Of a stretch of DNA of 64,000 nucleotides, positions 44,945 to 54,299 are shown piece by piece. Source of the stretch: Roseiarcus sp963721905 (GTDB lineage: Bacteria > Pseudomonadota > Alphaproteobacteria > Rhizobiales > Beijerinckiaceae); the NCBI GenBank assembly GCA_963721905.1, contig CAVRMF010000025.1, positions 62,001 to 126,000 of the forward strand. The letters are read 5' to 3'. Within the stretch, counting starts at the first letter, position 1. Every line of letters starts with the position of its first letter. The notes below the pieces were generated by a model. That model saw only the letters and a list, made by a program, of their open reading frames with translations. It was not told where the DNA came from and made no database searches. A program made the translations under genes and the position numbers.

Positions 44945-46201
44945 ATGGCCCATGAAATCGTGATGCCTCGCGTCGACATGGACATGACGACCGGCCGGAT
45001 GGGTGCCTGGCGCGCCGCCGAGGGCGCTCATGTCGTCAAGGGCGAGACGCTGTTCGAGATCGAGACCGACAAGGCGGCGATGGAGGTCGACGCTCCGGCT
45101 TCGGGCGTGCTGCGGTTCGTCGCCGCGTCCGAGGGCGACGTGCTGCCGGTCGGCTCCTGCATCGGTTGGATCGTCGCCGAGGGGGAGGATTTCGTCCCCT
45201 CGGCAACGTCGCTGCCGGCGGCGACGGCCAGGCCGAATCCGTCCGCGCGCGCCGACCTAGGAAGGAATGACGCCGTCTACGCAGAGGCTGCACTCGGCTT
45301 CCGAGCGACCCCCGCCGCGCGCCGCGCGGCGCGCGAGCGAGGCCTCCGCCTCTCGGACGTGAAAGGCTCCGGACCGAACGGGCGCATCCAGGCTCGCGAT
45401 CTCGAACGGCGCGCAGCTGGCGAGCCCAGCGTCCTCAGCGTCAACCGCGAATGGCTGCGGCGGGGTGAGGGCGCCCCGTTCGTCTTCATCCACGGGCTTT
45501 GCGCCGATCTGAACGGCTGGCGGCCCCTTTTCCGGCTTCTGCCGGAGACGCGGGCCGCGCTCGCGATCGATCTGCCGGGACACGGCCTCTCTCCTTTGGG
45601 CGAGGAAGCGAGCTTCGACGCCCTGGTCGATGCGGCGCGCTCGGTCATGATCGAGGAGGGCGCAACGCGCGCGCACCTCGTCGGCCATTCGCTTGGCGGC
45701 GCGGTTGCGGCTGCGCTCTCGCAGGCCCCGGGTCTCGCGACGCTGTCGCTGATGCTGATCGCGCCGGCGGGACTTGGCGAGGAAACCAACCCTGCGTTCT
45801 TCGACGGTTTCCTGCAGGCGGACAGCGAGGCGGCTTTGACGCCCTGGCTCAACCTGCTCGTCACCGATTCGGCCTCGTTGGGATCCGCGTTGGCGCCCGC
45901 GACGCTGCGCCAGAGGGCGGAGCTGCCCCTAGTCGCGGCGCAACGGCGTCTGGCGAAGGCGCTGCTCGCTAACGGACGGCAGACTATCGACGTCCGCGAC
46001 TGTCTCGCCGCGCCCCGGATCCCGGTCAAAGTGGTTTTCGGCCTCGAGGATCGAATCACGCCCGCCCATCACGCGGAAAACATCAGCGGCCTTATCGCGC
46101 TGCATCGGTTCGCGAAGATCGGCCATATGCCCCACCTCGAGGCGCGGCGCGAGATCGCGCGGTTGATCGAGGAGCTGGCGAGGGCAGGGGCCTCGGACTA
46201 G
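44945..46201 (+). CDS. acoC: Lipoyl E2 acyltransferase of AcoC type (lipoyl + E3-binding + alpha/beta hydrolase)
   Basis: 418 residues. N-terminal lipoyl domain (ETDKAAMEVDAPASG, lipoyl-Lys about 43), a peripheral-subunit-binding domain (FRATPAARRAARERGLRLSD, near 120-155), then an alpha/beta-hydrolase domain from about 180 in place of the usual trimeric catalytic core: oxyanion FIHGLCADLNGW, nucleophile elbow VGHSLGGAVAAAL, acid FGLEDRITP, histidine IGHMPHLE. This domain order is diagnostic of acetoin dehydrogenase E2 (AcoC). No dedicated E3 is adjacent; lpdA at 14406 could serve. Confidence 0.9.
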   Translation: MAHEIVMPRVDMDMTTGRMGAWRAAEGAHVVKGETLFEIETDKAAMEVDAPASGVLRFVAASEGDVLPVGSCIGWIVAEGEDFVPSATSLPAATARPNPSARADLGRNDAVYAEAALGFRATPAARRAARERGLRLSDVKGSGPNGRIQARDLERRAAGEPSVLSVNREWLRRGEGAPFVFIHGLCADLNGWRPLFRLLPETRAALAIDLPGHGLSPLGEEASFDALVDAARSVMIEEGATRAHLVGHSLGGAVAAALSQAPGLATLSLMLIAPAGLGEETNPAFFDGFLQADSEAALTPWLNLLVTDSASLGSALAPATLRQRAELPLVAAQRRLAKALLANGRQTIDVRDCLAAPRIPVKVVFGLEDRITPAHHAENISGLIALHRFAKIGHMPHLEARREIARLIEELARAGASD

Positions 46202-47184
46202 GCGGGTTGACCCGTCAGCCGGCGCGCGCTCGCCTCGTCCGTCACGAACGCGGTCGGCTTGAGGAGCTTGAGGGCGCCTTGAATGGCCGCGAGCTTGTGC
46301 GCGCCGCCGGCGGCAAGCACGCGGATCGGCGCGGCGCAGACGGCTTCCATCGGGACCGACATGACGCGCTGATTGAGCGGATGGTCGATGACGCGGCCTT
46401 CCTTGTCAAAGACGTTGCAAAGCAATTCGCCGACGCCCCCGTATTCGCTCATCACCCGCCGGTCGGCGTGGCCGATCAGTTCGAAACGCGAGATCGTCGC
46501 CTGGTCGCCGAGCGAGCCGACGCTGACGACGATGGCGTCCAGCACATTGGCGAATGCATAGACGGCGCCGAGACCGCAGCGCTCGATCAGCGCCGCCTTC
46601 GTCGCAGGACTGTCGACCAGCGCGGGCGCCGGAATGAGGTAACATTCGGCGTTGAAGGCGCGAGCGAACGCGGAAGGAAACTCCGCCGGATTGTCGTGCG
46701 CGAAACGCGTGACCCCGCCGACGAGCGAGACAACGCTGAGGTCCCTGAGAGAGCGCTCACGCAGGTATTCGAGCGACCGGTTCAGTGTCCGTCCCCAGCC
46801 GAGCCCGATCTTCATTTCGTTGCGCAGGAGCGAGGAGACGTAATCGCCGAGCGCCGCGCCGATTGGCGCGGTCGCATCCGCGGAAGGCGAGGACAGCGGG
46901 GCGACGATCGCCTCGTCAAATCCATGCGCTTTGCAGAGCGCGGCCTCGAGGCCGCCGAGTTCGGCGTTTCCGCGCGCCAGGGCGATACGCACTTCGCCGA
47001 GCGCCTTCGCCTCCGCCAGCATCCTGACGACCGTCACGCGCCCGACCCCGAGCGCTTCGGCGATAGCGCTCTGGGTCATCTCCTCGACGAAATACATCCA
47101 TGCGGCCCGCTGGCGCAGACGTTCGCTTCGCCGCGGCGTTCGATGGAGTTCGGAGGGACGATGGTCTTGCGTCGTTTGGTCCAT
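46198..47184 (-). CDS. SorC/DeoR-type sugar-binding transcriptional regulator
   Basis: 328 residues. An N-terminal helix-turn-helix (MYFVEEMTQSAIAEALGVGR, then VTVVRMLAEAKALGEV) and a large SorC effector domain with the sugar-phosphate-binding-like segments GLGWGRTLNRSLEYL, GGVTRFAHDNPAEFPSAFAR and VLAAGGAHKLAAIQGALK. Convergent with acoC, ends overlapping by four bases. SorC regulators respond to phosphorylated sugars or polyols, so control of the adjacent aco genes is possible but unproven. Confidence 0.9.
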   Translation of the reverse strand: MDQTTQDHRPSELHRTPRRSERLRQRAAWMYFVEEMTQSAIAEALGVGRVTVVRMLAEAKALGEVRIALARGNAELGGLEAALCKAHGFDEAIVAPLSSPSADATAPIGAALGDYVSSLLRNEMKIGLGWGRTLNRSLEYLRERSLRDLSVVSLVGGVTRFAHDNPAEFPSAFARAFNAECYLIPAPALVDSPATKAALIERCGLGAVYAFANVLDAIVVSVGSLGDQATISRFELIGHADRRVMSEYGGVGELLCNVFDKEGRVIDHPLNQRVMSVPMEAVCAAPIRVLAAGGAHKLAAIQGALKLLKPTAFVTDEASARRLTGQPA

Positions 47185-47211
47185 GCGTGCGCGGTCCGTT
47201 TATGCCGACGC

Positions 47212-48183
47212 TCAGGTCAGGCTGTCGAGGAACGAGGCGACGAAAATGATGAGTCCTGCCAAAAACGCAAGCAACACGAAGCCCGCGACGACGACGCGCT
47301 CTTCGGTCCAGCCTTTGGTGGCGGACCTCGCGTAAGAGTCTCTGGCAAAGCCGGGCGCGGGGTCGTCCTCGACCGCCGGCGGCGCGCCCGCGTGCGCCGC
47401 CGTTTCAAGCATTCGAACGGGCATTGGGGCTGCGGGCGGGGAGCGCGGACGGACCGCGCGGCGCCCTGAAGCCGGCGGCGCGACGGTCTCGATCGCGGCC
47501 GCCTCGCGGGCGCTCCCCGGCTCTGCGCTCTTGCCGGCGGCCAATACAAATAGCGTGACGAGCGCGGGCGCAAACGCGGCCAGCGCCGGCGCGTTGGACT
47601 GGACCCAGCCCGCAACGAGAGGATCGGTGACCGCCATGCCGCCGGCGATCCAGCCGAGAAACGCCGCCCCGACGGTCAGGATCTCGGGCGCGTGGCGGAT
47701 GATCCGGGAGAGAATGAGGGCGCCATAGGCGATGATCGGAATGCTGATGAGGACGCCGATCGCCAGGAGCCAATAGTCGCCTCCGGCGATGGCCGCAAGC
47801 GCGACGACGTTGTCGAAACTCATGGCGGCGTCGGCGATCATGATGACGGCGGCGGCGGAGACGAAATCGCTTGCCGAGCCTACCGACCCCACGACGCCGA
47901 CGTCGTCCTCTTTCCGCGCCCTCACGTTGAGCGCGATGACGACGAGCGTCCAGGCGCCGACGATCTTGACCAGCGGCACGCCGAGAAGCGCGTTGGCGAA
48001 GACGACCATGGACAGCCTGAGAATGATCGCTCCGGCGGCGCCAAGCGCCACCGCCCGCGGCGCGTCCGCAGGCGGAAGCCGGCGGCAAGCGAGGGCGATG
48101 ACGATGGCGTTGTCGGCGCCCAGCAGCAGGTCGACGAAGAAAACCTGCAGGAGCAGAAAGATCCAGGAGGCGCCATCGATCAT
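47212..48183 (-). CDS. TerC-family integral membrane protein (YjbE-like)
   Basis: 323 residues. The first 200 form the TerC core with its acidic helix motifs LLLGADNAIVIALACRRLP and AAMSFDNVVALAAIAGGDYW, implicated in metal ion (Mn/Te-linked) export. A long Pro/Ala-rich cytoplasmic linker (about 215-280) then leads to one extra C-terminal helix (VVVAGFVLLAFLAGLIIFVA). The linker and final helix are unusual for the family. It lies downstream of hflC and may share its transcript. Confidence 0.87.
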   Translation of the reverse strand: MIDGASWIFLLLQVFFVDLLLGADNAIVIALACRRLPPADAPRAVALGAAGAIILRLSMVVFANALLGVPLVKIVGAWTLVVIALNVRARKEDDVGVVGSVGSASDFVSAAAVIMIADAAMSFDNVVALAAIAGGDYWLLAIGVLISIPIIAYGALILSRIIRHAPEILTVGAAFLGWIAGGMAVTDPLVAGWVQSNAPALAAFAPALVTLFVLAAGKSAEPGSAREAAAIETVAPPASGRRAVRPRSPPAAPMPVRMLETAAHAGAPPAVEDDPAPGFARDSYARSATKGWTEERVVVAGFVLLAFLAGLIIFVASFLDSLT

Positions 48184-48256
48184 GGCGGGGTCTCCAGGCG
48201 CTCGCCGATCGTCGCGACGGACGGAGCGCCGGATGAATCGTCGGCCAATGTCCGGC

Positions 48257-49147
48257 TCAAGGCTTGGGGCTCTCCGCCTGCGGCTGCGGACCTGACTTCA
48301 AGAGCCGCATGAAGTCCGCGTCGGGGCTCACGACCATCGTGGGCGCCGAGTTGGCGAGCGCGCCTTTGTAAGTCTGCAAGGAGCGATAGAATGAATAGAA
48401 CGCCGGGTTTTGCGAAAACGCTTCGGCGAGCGTCCGGCCGGCCTCCGCGTCGCCTTCGCCACGGGCGATCGCCGCGGCGCGTTGCGCTTCCGAAAGGATG
48501 ACGGTGCGGTCGTGGTCGGCCCGGGCCTGGATCTGCTGCGCCCACTCGAAGCCTTGAGCGCGAAGCTCCTTCGCCTCGCGCTGCCGCTCCGACTTCATGC
48601 GGTCGTAGATCGCCTGGCTGGTCTCGAACGGCAGGTCGGCGCGGTGGAAACGCACCTCATCGACCGCGACGCCGAGCGGTTCGGCTTTGGCGGCGACCTC
48701 GGTCTTGATCAGATCGAGGATATGGCCGCGCTCGTCTGTCAGCAGCGCCCGCAACGGCGCCTGGCCGAGCGCGCGTCTCGCCGATGAGCTGACGAATTGA
48801 GCGAGCTGCGCGTTCGCCGCCTCGGGCGTGCGAAGGGCCTGATAGAAGCGCAGCGGATCGACGATGCGATAGCGCGCATAGGGCTGCACCTCGAGCCGCT
48901 TCTGATCGCCCATGATGGCTTGCTCGACCGGCGGTTCGAGCAGCAGCGAGCGCGTCGAAGTGAGGTAGACCGCATCGATTAGCGGCGCCTTGAAGTTGAG
49001 GCCTGGCTGGTCGACGACGTCGACCGGCGCCCCGAGACGCACGACCAGCGCCTGCTCGCCTTCGTTGACGACGTAGAGCGACGACGAGAGGAGGTAAAGG
49101 GCGAGCGCAGCGAGCGCCAGAGCCGCAATGAAAGAACGGCTCCTCAT
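48257..49147 (-). CDS. hflC: HflC, membrane-protease regulator (SPFH family)
   Basis: 296 residues: an N-terminal transmembrane helix (FIAALALAALALYLLSSSLY), then the SPFH/band-7 domain (VVNEGEQALVVRLGAPVDVV, PGLNFKAPLIDAV) and a coiled-coil tail (ERQREAKELRAQGFEWAQQI). It forms with HflK the periplasmic-facing HflKC cage around the FtsH protease. Its ATG overlaps the hflK stop by four bases. Confidence 0.94.
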   Translation of the reverse strand: MRSRSFIAALALAALALYLLSSSLYVVNEGEQALVVRLGAPVDVVDQPGLNFKAPLIDAVYLTSTRSLLLEPPVEQAIMGDQKRLEVQPYARYRIVDPLRFYQALRTPEAANAQLAQFVSSSARRALGQAPLRALLTDERGHILDLIKTEVAAKAEPLGVAVDEVRFHRADLPFETSQAIYDRMKSERQREAKELRAQGFEWAQQIQARADHDRTVILSEAQRAAAIARGEGDAEAGRTLAEAFSQNPAFYSFYRSLQTYKGALANSAPTMVVSPDADFMRLLKSGPQPQAESPKP

Positions 49148-50245
49148 TTCGAGGCGCCCTGTGCAGGAACAGGCGCCAAAGTCGCCGGCGGCGGGGCGGG
49201 GGTTGCGGCGGGCGGCTTGAACTCGGTCACCGGCAAATAGGGCATCACGCTCGATACGCCCTTGCCGGACGTGTCGATGATGACTTTCGAGGCCTTTTTG
49301 AGCACCTCGTCGACGCTGTCCAGATACAGACGCCAGGCGGTGACGTCCGTCGCCGCCTCATAGCTCTTCAGAATCGGCAGGAAAGCTTCGGCGTCGCCCT
49401 GGGCGAGATTGACGACCTGCACCCTATAGGCCTCGGCTTCCAGGCGAATGCGCTCGCCGGCGCCGCGGGCGCGCGGCAAGATGTCGTTGGCGTAGGCCTC
49501 CGCCTCGTTGCGGGCGCGCTCCTGATCGGCGCGGGCGCGCTGCACGTCGTTGAAAGCGTCGATGACCGTGAGCGGAGGCTCGAACTCGCTGCAACTGCAC
49601 CTGGGTGATCTCGACGCCCGCCTGCTCGTCGTCGAGCAGCTTCTGCAGCAGCGCACGCGTTTCGTCGGCGATCTGCTGGCGCTTGTCCGACATGGCGGCC
49701 TGGATTGGCGTGCGGCTGATGACATCGCGCAGCGCGCCCTCGGCGGCGATCCTGACCGCGAGTTCCGGGTTGTCGACCTTGAACAGAAACTGGCCTGGAT
49801 CGCGGATCTTCCAGAACACGGTGCAGTCTGCTTCGACAATATTTTCGTCGCCGGTCAGCATCTGGCCGCCTCGACTGGACTGAATGTCCGCGGGCGAGGA
49901 CGTCGGTCCGATGCCGAGCTGGATCTGATTGATCTGCGTGACCTTCGGCAGCAGCACCGTGTCGATCGGGTAGGGCAAATGCACATGCAGTCCCGGATCG
50001 GTCGTCGCAACCCATCTGCCGAAACGCAGCACGACGCCCTTCTCGTCGGGCTGAACGCGGTAGAGCGACGTCGACAGCCAAGCCACAAGGACCAGGCCGA
50101 TCAGCGCTGCGATTCCGCGCCTGTCGAGCCGGGGCGCGCGGAAAATGTCGCCGAGGCTGGTCCGCGCCACCGCCCAGACGTCGAGCGGCGCCGGCGCGTC
50201 CGTTTCGATCGTCTCGGGCCCCACGCGCGCGTCAATCTTGTCCAA
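49144..50245 (-). CDS. hflK: HflK, membrane-protease regulator (SPFH family), frameshifted once
   Basis: About 367 residues after correcting one base. From ATG 50245: a cytoplasmic N-terminus, a transmembrane helix (GIAALIGLVLVAWLSTSLYR), the SPFH domain (VQPDEKGVVLRFGRWVATTD, DPGLHVHLPYPIDTV). At about 49584, after QVQLQRV, an extra T shifts the frame; the correct continuation EPPLTVIDAFNDVQRARADQ and the Pro/Ala-rich tail end at 49144. The start lies 14 bases inside the rlmN 3' end. Because the rest is intact, the frame error is more likely a sequencing artefact than inactivation. Confidence 0.9.
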
Positions 50246-51431
50246 CGACCAGACTCTCCTCGAGCATCATCCGCGCCCGCGCCCGCAATTTCTCGCTTTC
50301 GCTCTTCAGTTGCCCGCAGGCGGCGAGAATATCGCGGCCGCGCGGCGTGCGCACCGGGCTAGCGTAGCCTGCGTTGAAGACGATTTCCGAGAAGCGCTCG
50401 ATCGTCTCCCAGTCCGAGCACTCGAAGGGGCTGCCCGGCCATGGATTGAAAGGAATGAGATTGATTTTGGCCGGCAGCCCCTTGAGAAGGCGCACGAGCA
50501 ACTTCGCCTCCGCCGGCGTGTCGTTCACGCCTTTCAGCATCACGTATTCGAAGGTGATGCGCCGCGCGTTGGATGCGCCGGGATAGTCGCGGCAGGCCTT
50601 CAGGAGCTGCTCGATCGGATATTTGCGATTGAGCGGCACAAGCCGGTCGCGCAGCGGGTTGTTGGTCGCGTGCAGCGAGACGGCGAGCATGATCCCGCAT
50701 TCGGCGCCGAGGCGCGGCATCTCGGGGACGACGCCCGAGGTCGAGACGGTGATGCGGCGCCTGGAGAGCGACAGGCCGTCCCCGTCGGTCATAACCGCGA
50801 TCGCGTCGCGCACCGCATCGAAATTGTAGAGCGGTTCGCCCATGCCCATGAACACGACATTCGACACCGCGCGAACGCCCTCGCCCGACGGCACGAGACC
50901 GTCGGTCGGCGCGACGCCGCCCGGAAAATCGCCGAGCCGGTCGCGCGCGACCAGAACCTGCCCGACGATCTCCGCCGTTGTGAGATTGCGGACAAGCGGC
51001 ATCGTCCCGGTGTGGCAGAACGAGCAATTGAGCGTGCAGCCAACCTGGCTCGAGACGCAGAGGGTGCCCCGGTCAGATTCTGGGATATAGACGCATTCGA
51101 TCTCGGCGCGCTTGTCGCGCGCATGGACGGAGGGCAACCTCAGCAGCCATTTGCGCGTCCCGTCGGCGGAGATCTGCTCGCTGACGATTTCGGGGCGAGC
51201 GAGGTCGTGGCGTTCGGCGAGCCTCTCGAGGAGCGGGCGGGCGATGTTGCGCATCGCCGAGAAATCTCGCGCGCCGCGATGGTAGATCCAATGCCAGAGT
51301 TGCGAGACGCGCATGTTGCGTTCGCGGTCGGCGACGCCAAGATCGGCGAGGGCGCCAGCGAGTTCGGCGCGCGTCGCGCCCGCGAGCCGCACGGGCCCGC
51401 GGTCCTCGGCGGCTGAGACGGCGGGGGTCAT
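50232..51431 (-). CDS. rlmN: 23S rRNA (adenine-2503-C2)-methyltransferase / tRNA m2A37 methyltransferase
   Basis: 399 residues from the ATG at 51431; an upstream in-frame start at 51485 adds an implausible Arg-rich leader. Radical-SAM enzyme: the cluster motif CTLNCSFC is near the middle, with GMGEPLYNFDAV, TVSTSGVVPEMPRLG, and SLHATNNPLRDRLVPLNRKY; C-terminal INLIPFNPWPGSPF and the conserved Cys in ILAACGQL. It methylates A2503 of 23S rRNA and A37 of some tRNAs. Its 3' end overlaps hflK by 14 bases. Confidence 0.96.
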   Translation of the reverse strand: MTPAVSAAEDRGPVRLAGATRAELAGALADLGVADRERNMRVSQLWHWIYHRGARDFSAMRNIARPLLERLAERHDLARPEIVSEQISADGTRKWLLRLPSVHARDKRAEIECVYIPESDRGTLCVSSQVGCTLNCSFCHTGTMPLVRNLTTAEIVGQVLVARDRLGDFPGGVAPTDGLVPSGEGVRAVSNVVFMGMGEPLYNFDAVRDAIAVMTDGDGLSLSRRRITVSTSGVVPEMPRLGAECGIMLAVSLHATNNPLRDRLVPLNRKYPIEQLLKACRDYPGASNARRITFEYVMLKGVNDTPAEAKLLVRLLKGLPAKINLIPFNPWPGSPFECSDWETIERFSEIVFNAGYASPVRTPRGRDILAACGQLKSESEKLRARARMMLEESLVVGQD

Positions 51432-51609
51432 GGCGCGAGCTTCTAACACGCGGCGGCGTGGGCGGCCAACGCCGAGTTGTCGCATGGGTTGAGGCGACGG
51501 GCCGCCCAGCGAGACACTGGACGACGACTCGCAGATGAGTTCGCTATGATACCCAAATCGGAGTATGGTACGGTTTTCGGGTTAGGCTCTAAAGTTGGAG
51601 AGGGTCCAG

Positions 51610-51858
51610 TTGGCCCAGTCGGTCAAAATCATCGAGGGCGGAAAATTCGTCATTCCTGCTCAGATGCGCCGGGCGATGGGAATCGCTCGCGGAGACACGG
51701 TTGTTGTCGAGCTGTTGCCCGGAGGCGAGCTGCGGGTGCGGTCGCTAGCGGCCGCCATCAGGAAAGCTCAGTCGATCGTCGGTCAATCAATCAGCCCAGA
51801 TCGAAGCCTTGCGAACGAGTTGATGCGAGAGCGCAAAGAAGAAGCTGACCGTGAATAA
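51610..51858 (+). CDS. vapB: AbrB-fold antitoxin (VapB/MazE-like)
   Basis: 82 residues from the TTG at 51610, with AGAGGG just upstream (an in-frame TTG at 51595 is the alternative). The N-terminal swapped-hairpin AbrB domain is clear (SVKIIEGGKFVIPAQMRRAM, then GDTVVVELLPGGELRV). The helical C-terminus (SISPDRSLANELMRERKEEA) would wrap the toxin. It overlaps the PIN-domain gene by eight bases, the typical type II toxin-antitoxin arrangement, probably autorepressing. Confidence 0.85.
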   Translation: MAQSVKIIEGGKFVIPAQMRRAMGIARGDTVVVELLPGGELRVRSLAAAIRKAQSIVGQSISPDRSLANELMRERKEEADRE

Positions 51859-52237
51859 AAGCTATGTGCTCGACGCATCGGCGCTCTTGTGTCTTCTGCA
51901 GGCCGAGTCGGGCGCGAATCGAGTCGCTGAGGCCATGCCCAACGCACAGATTGGAGCTGTTAACTTCTCGGAAGTCGTCGCGAAGCTCGTGGAGGCAGGA
52001 CTTGAGGAAGGGGCTGCTGACTCCCTGATCGACACGCTGCAGCTCAAGGTCATCCCATTCGATCAGGAGCAAGCCAGGCTTGCGGGACTGCTGCGCGTCG
52101 TGACACGTAGATTTGGCCTGTCGTTGGGCGACAGCGCCTGTCTCGCCCTTGCGTGCGTACAAGGGGCCGTCGCTCTGACCTGCGAGAAGTCCTGGATGAA
52201 GATAGAGGCGGCTTGCGTGGTGGAATTGATAAGGTAG
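51851..52237 (+). CDS. vapC: PIN-domain ribonuclease toxin (VapC-like)
   Basis: 128 residues, GTG start overlapping the antitoxin. PIN-domain acidic residues are in place: the first Asp in YVLDASALLCLL, a Glu in VNFSEVVAKL, then SLGDSACLALACV near 98. VapC toxins cleave tRNA or rRNA when freed from the antitoxin. The pair sits between rlmN and a transglycosylase gene. Confidence 0.86.
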   Translation: MNKSYVLDASALLCLLQAESGANRVAEAMPNAQIGAVNFSEVVAKLVEAGLEEGAADSLIDTLQLKVIPFDQEQARLAGLLRVVTRRFGLSLGDSACLALACVQGAVALTCEKSWMKIEAACVVELIR

Positions 52238-52310
52238 TTCAGCCAAGGTTCGGCCCGGTTTCACCGCTAGCCTTTCCCCGAATCGTCTTCGATAAACTTG
52301 GAGCGCCGTG

Positions 52311-53136
52311 ATGCAGACTGGAGCCGTGAGAAGTCTTGTCGTTTGCCGCCCTTGCGGCCTTGGCCCTCGGGGCAGCGCCTGCTCGCGCCGCGCAGTGCGG
52401 CGACAGCCCGGAAGGCTTCAAGGCTTGGCTCGAAGACTTCAAGCAGGTCGCAATCAATGACGGCGTTTCGCCCGATATTGTCGACAGCGCCCTTGCGACC
52501 GCCAATTTCGACCCCTCGGTGCTGGCGCATGATCACGGCCAGGCGGGGCTTCAGGGCAACTACGCCGCCTTTGCGGCGCGCCACATCACGGCCGGCCGGA
52601 TCAAGAGAGGCAAGACGATGCTCCTCGCCTATGCCGAACCGCTTGAGAGGATCGAACAGCGCTACGGCGTGCCGGGCCCGGTTCTGGTGGCGATCTGGGG
52701 GCTCGAAACGGATTTCGGCTCCGGTCTCGGCTCCTATCCGACCTTCAGCGCGCTGGCGACGCTGGCCTACGACTGCCGTCGCGGAAATCTCTATCGCGCC
52801 GAGCTCGTCGACGCGTTGATGATCGTCCAGCGCGGGCTCTTGTCCCCAAGCCAGATGCGCGGCGCCTGGGCCGGCGAACTCGGCCAGACCCAGTTCATGC
52901 CATCGGCATACCTGAAGTACGGCGTCTCCTCGAATGGCGGCCGCGGCGGCAATCTGATCGGCAATTCCGCGGACGCCCTCGCGTCCACCGCCAATTTCCT
53001 GCAAGCTCACGGCTGGCAGCGCGGCGCGAAATGGGACGAGGGCCAGCCGAATTTCGCTACTATCCTCGAGTGGAATAACGCGCCGATCTACGCCAAGACG
53101 ATCGCCGAATTCGCCGACCGGCTCGCGGAGCCATAG
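52311..53136 (+). CDS. Lytic murein transglycosylase (MltB/SLT_2 family), start likely frameshifted
   Basis: About 275 residues. Mature domain from CGDSPEGFKAWLEDFKQVAI with the catalytic glutamate in IWGLETDFGSGLGSYPTFSA, then GAWAGELGQTQFMPSAYLKY and the C-terminal helices; family-normal for the shorter alphaproteobacterial form. As sequenced the frame can begin only at the TTG at 52336, giving a truncated signal peptide. Removing one base near 52336 links it to the ATG at 52311, which has GGAG upstream and gives MQTGAVRSLVFAALAALALG, a proper signal. It cleaves peptidoglycan to anhydromuropeptides. Confidence 0.85.
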
Positions 53137-53156
53137 CAGCCCAGGGGCGCCGGCAG

Positions 53157-54200
53157 TCAGCCGCCGAACACGTCATTCGTTTGCGCGGTGACACAAACGA
53201 AGGTCGTGCGCTTCGAGACCTCCTTGAGGTGGGCGGCGCCGATATAGGTCATCATCGAGCGGACGCCGCCCATGATCTCGCCGATCGTGCCCTCGACCGG
53301 CCCCCGGTAAGGGGTCTCGACCGATTTGCCCTCGGCGGCGCGGTAATGGGCGACGCCGCCGGAATGCTTCTTCATCGCCGCCTCTGACGACATGCCGTAG
53401 AACGTCATGCCGACCGGGACTTTCTCGCCGTCCCGCTCCTCGTAGCGGACGTCGCCGTCGCATTCGTCGTGGCCCGCGAGCATGCCCCCCAGCATGACGA
53501 AATCGGCGCCTGCGCCGAACGCCTTTGCGACGTCGCCGGGCGCGGTGCAGCCGCCGTCGGCGCAGACCTGACCCTTGAGCCCGTGCGCCGCATCGGCGCA
53601 CTCGATGATCGCCGACAGCTGCGGATAGCCAACCCCGGTCACGCGTCGCGTGGTGCAGACGGAGCCCGGGCCAATGCCGATCTTGACAATGTCCGCGCCC
53701 GCCAGGATCAGCGCCTCGGTCATGTCGCCGGTGACGACGTTGCCGGCCATGATGACGGATTCGGGGTGATCGTCGCGCACCCGCTTGACGATTTCCAGGA
53801 ACTTCTCGGCGTAGCCGTTGGCGACGTCGAGGCAAATGAGCCGAATCCGGGTCGTCTTCGCCACCGCAGCAAGCTTTTTGAGGTCCGCCGCGGTCGTGCC
53901 GAGCGAATAAAAGGCATGCGCGCCGTCCGGTCCGGCGAAGAATTTCGCGAGTTCGGCCTCGGGATAGTGCTTGTGCAGCGCGGTCAGGGCCCCATGTTTG
54001 CCTAGCGCGCGCGCCATCGCCATAGTGCCGGTCACGTCCATGTTGGCGGCGATGATCGGAAACCCTTTCCACTCCGAGCCCGTGTGCAGAAAGCGGAACG
54101 AGCGGCTGACGTCGACGGCGCTACGCGAATTGAGGGTTGAGCGCTTCGGCCGGATGAGAACGTCCTTGAAATCGAGCTTGACGTCGGTTTCGATGCGCAT
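53157..54200 (-). CDS. guaC: GMP reductase
   Basis: 347 residues, exactly the usual GuaC length. It reductively deaminates GMP to IMP with NADPH. Marks: KLDFKDVLIRPKRSTLNSRS, the phosphate site, the catalytic-cysteine loop GIGPGSVCTTRRVTGVGYPQ (near 180-200) and GMTFYGMSSEAAMKKHSGGV. IMP dehydrogenase is excluded by the short length, the absence of CBS domains and the T-T-R after the cysteine. Confidence 0.96.
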   Translation of the reverse strand: MRIETDVKLDFKDVLIRPKRSTLNSRSAVDVSRSFRFLHTGSEWKGFPIIAANMDVTGTMAMARALGKHGALTALHKHYPEAELAKFFAGPDGAHAFYSLGTTAADLKKLAAVAKTTRIRLICLDVANGYAEKFLEIVKRVRDDHPESVIMAGNVVTGDMTEALILAGADIVKIGIGPGSVCTTRRVTGVGYPQLSAIIECADAAHGLKGQVCADGGCTAPGDVAKAFGAGADFVMLGGMLAGHDECDGDVRYEERDGEKVPVGMTFYGMSSEAAMKKHSGGVAHYRAAEGKSVETPYRGPVEGTIGEIMGGVRSMMTYIGAAHLKEVSKRTTFVCVTAQTNDVFGG

Positions 54201-54299
54201 GACGGTTCCAAAGTCGGTGGGGAAAGCGGGCGCCGCCGGTCCGCCATCGATTTATCATAGTCGGCGGCCGAAGCGAACGGGGAGGCGGGAGTACGAACG

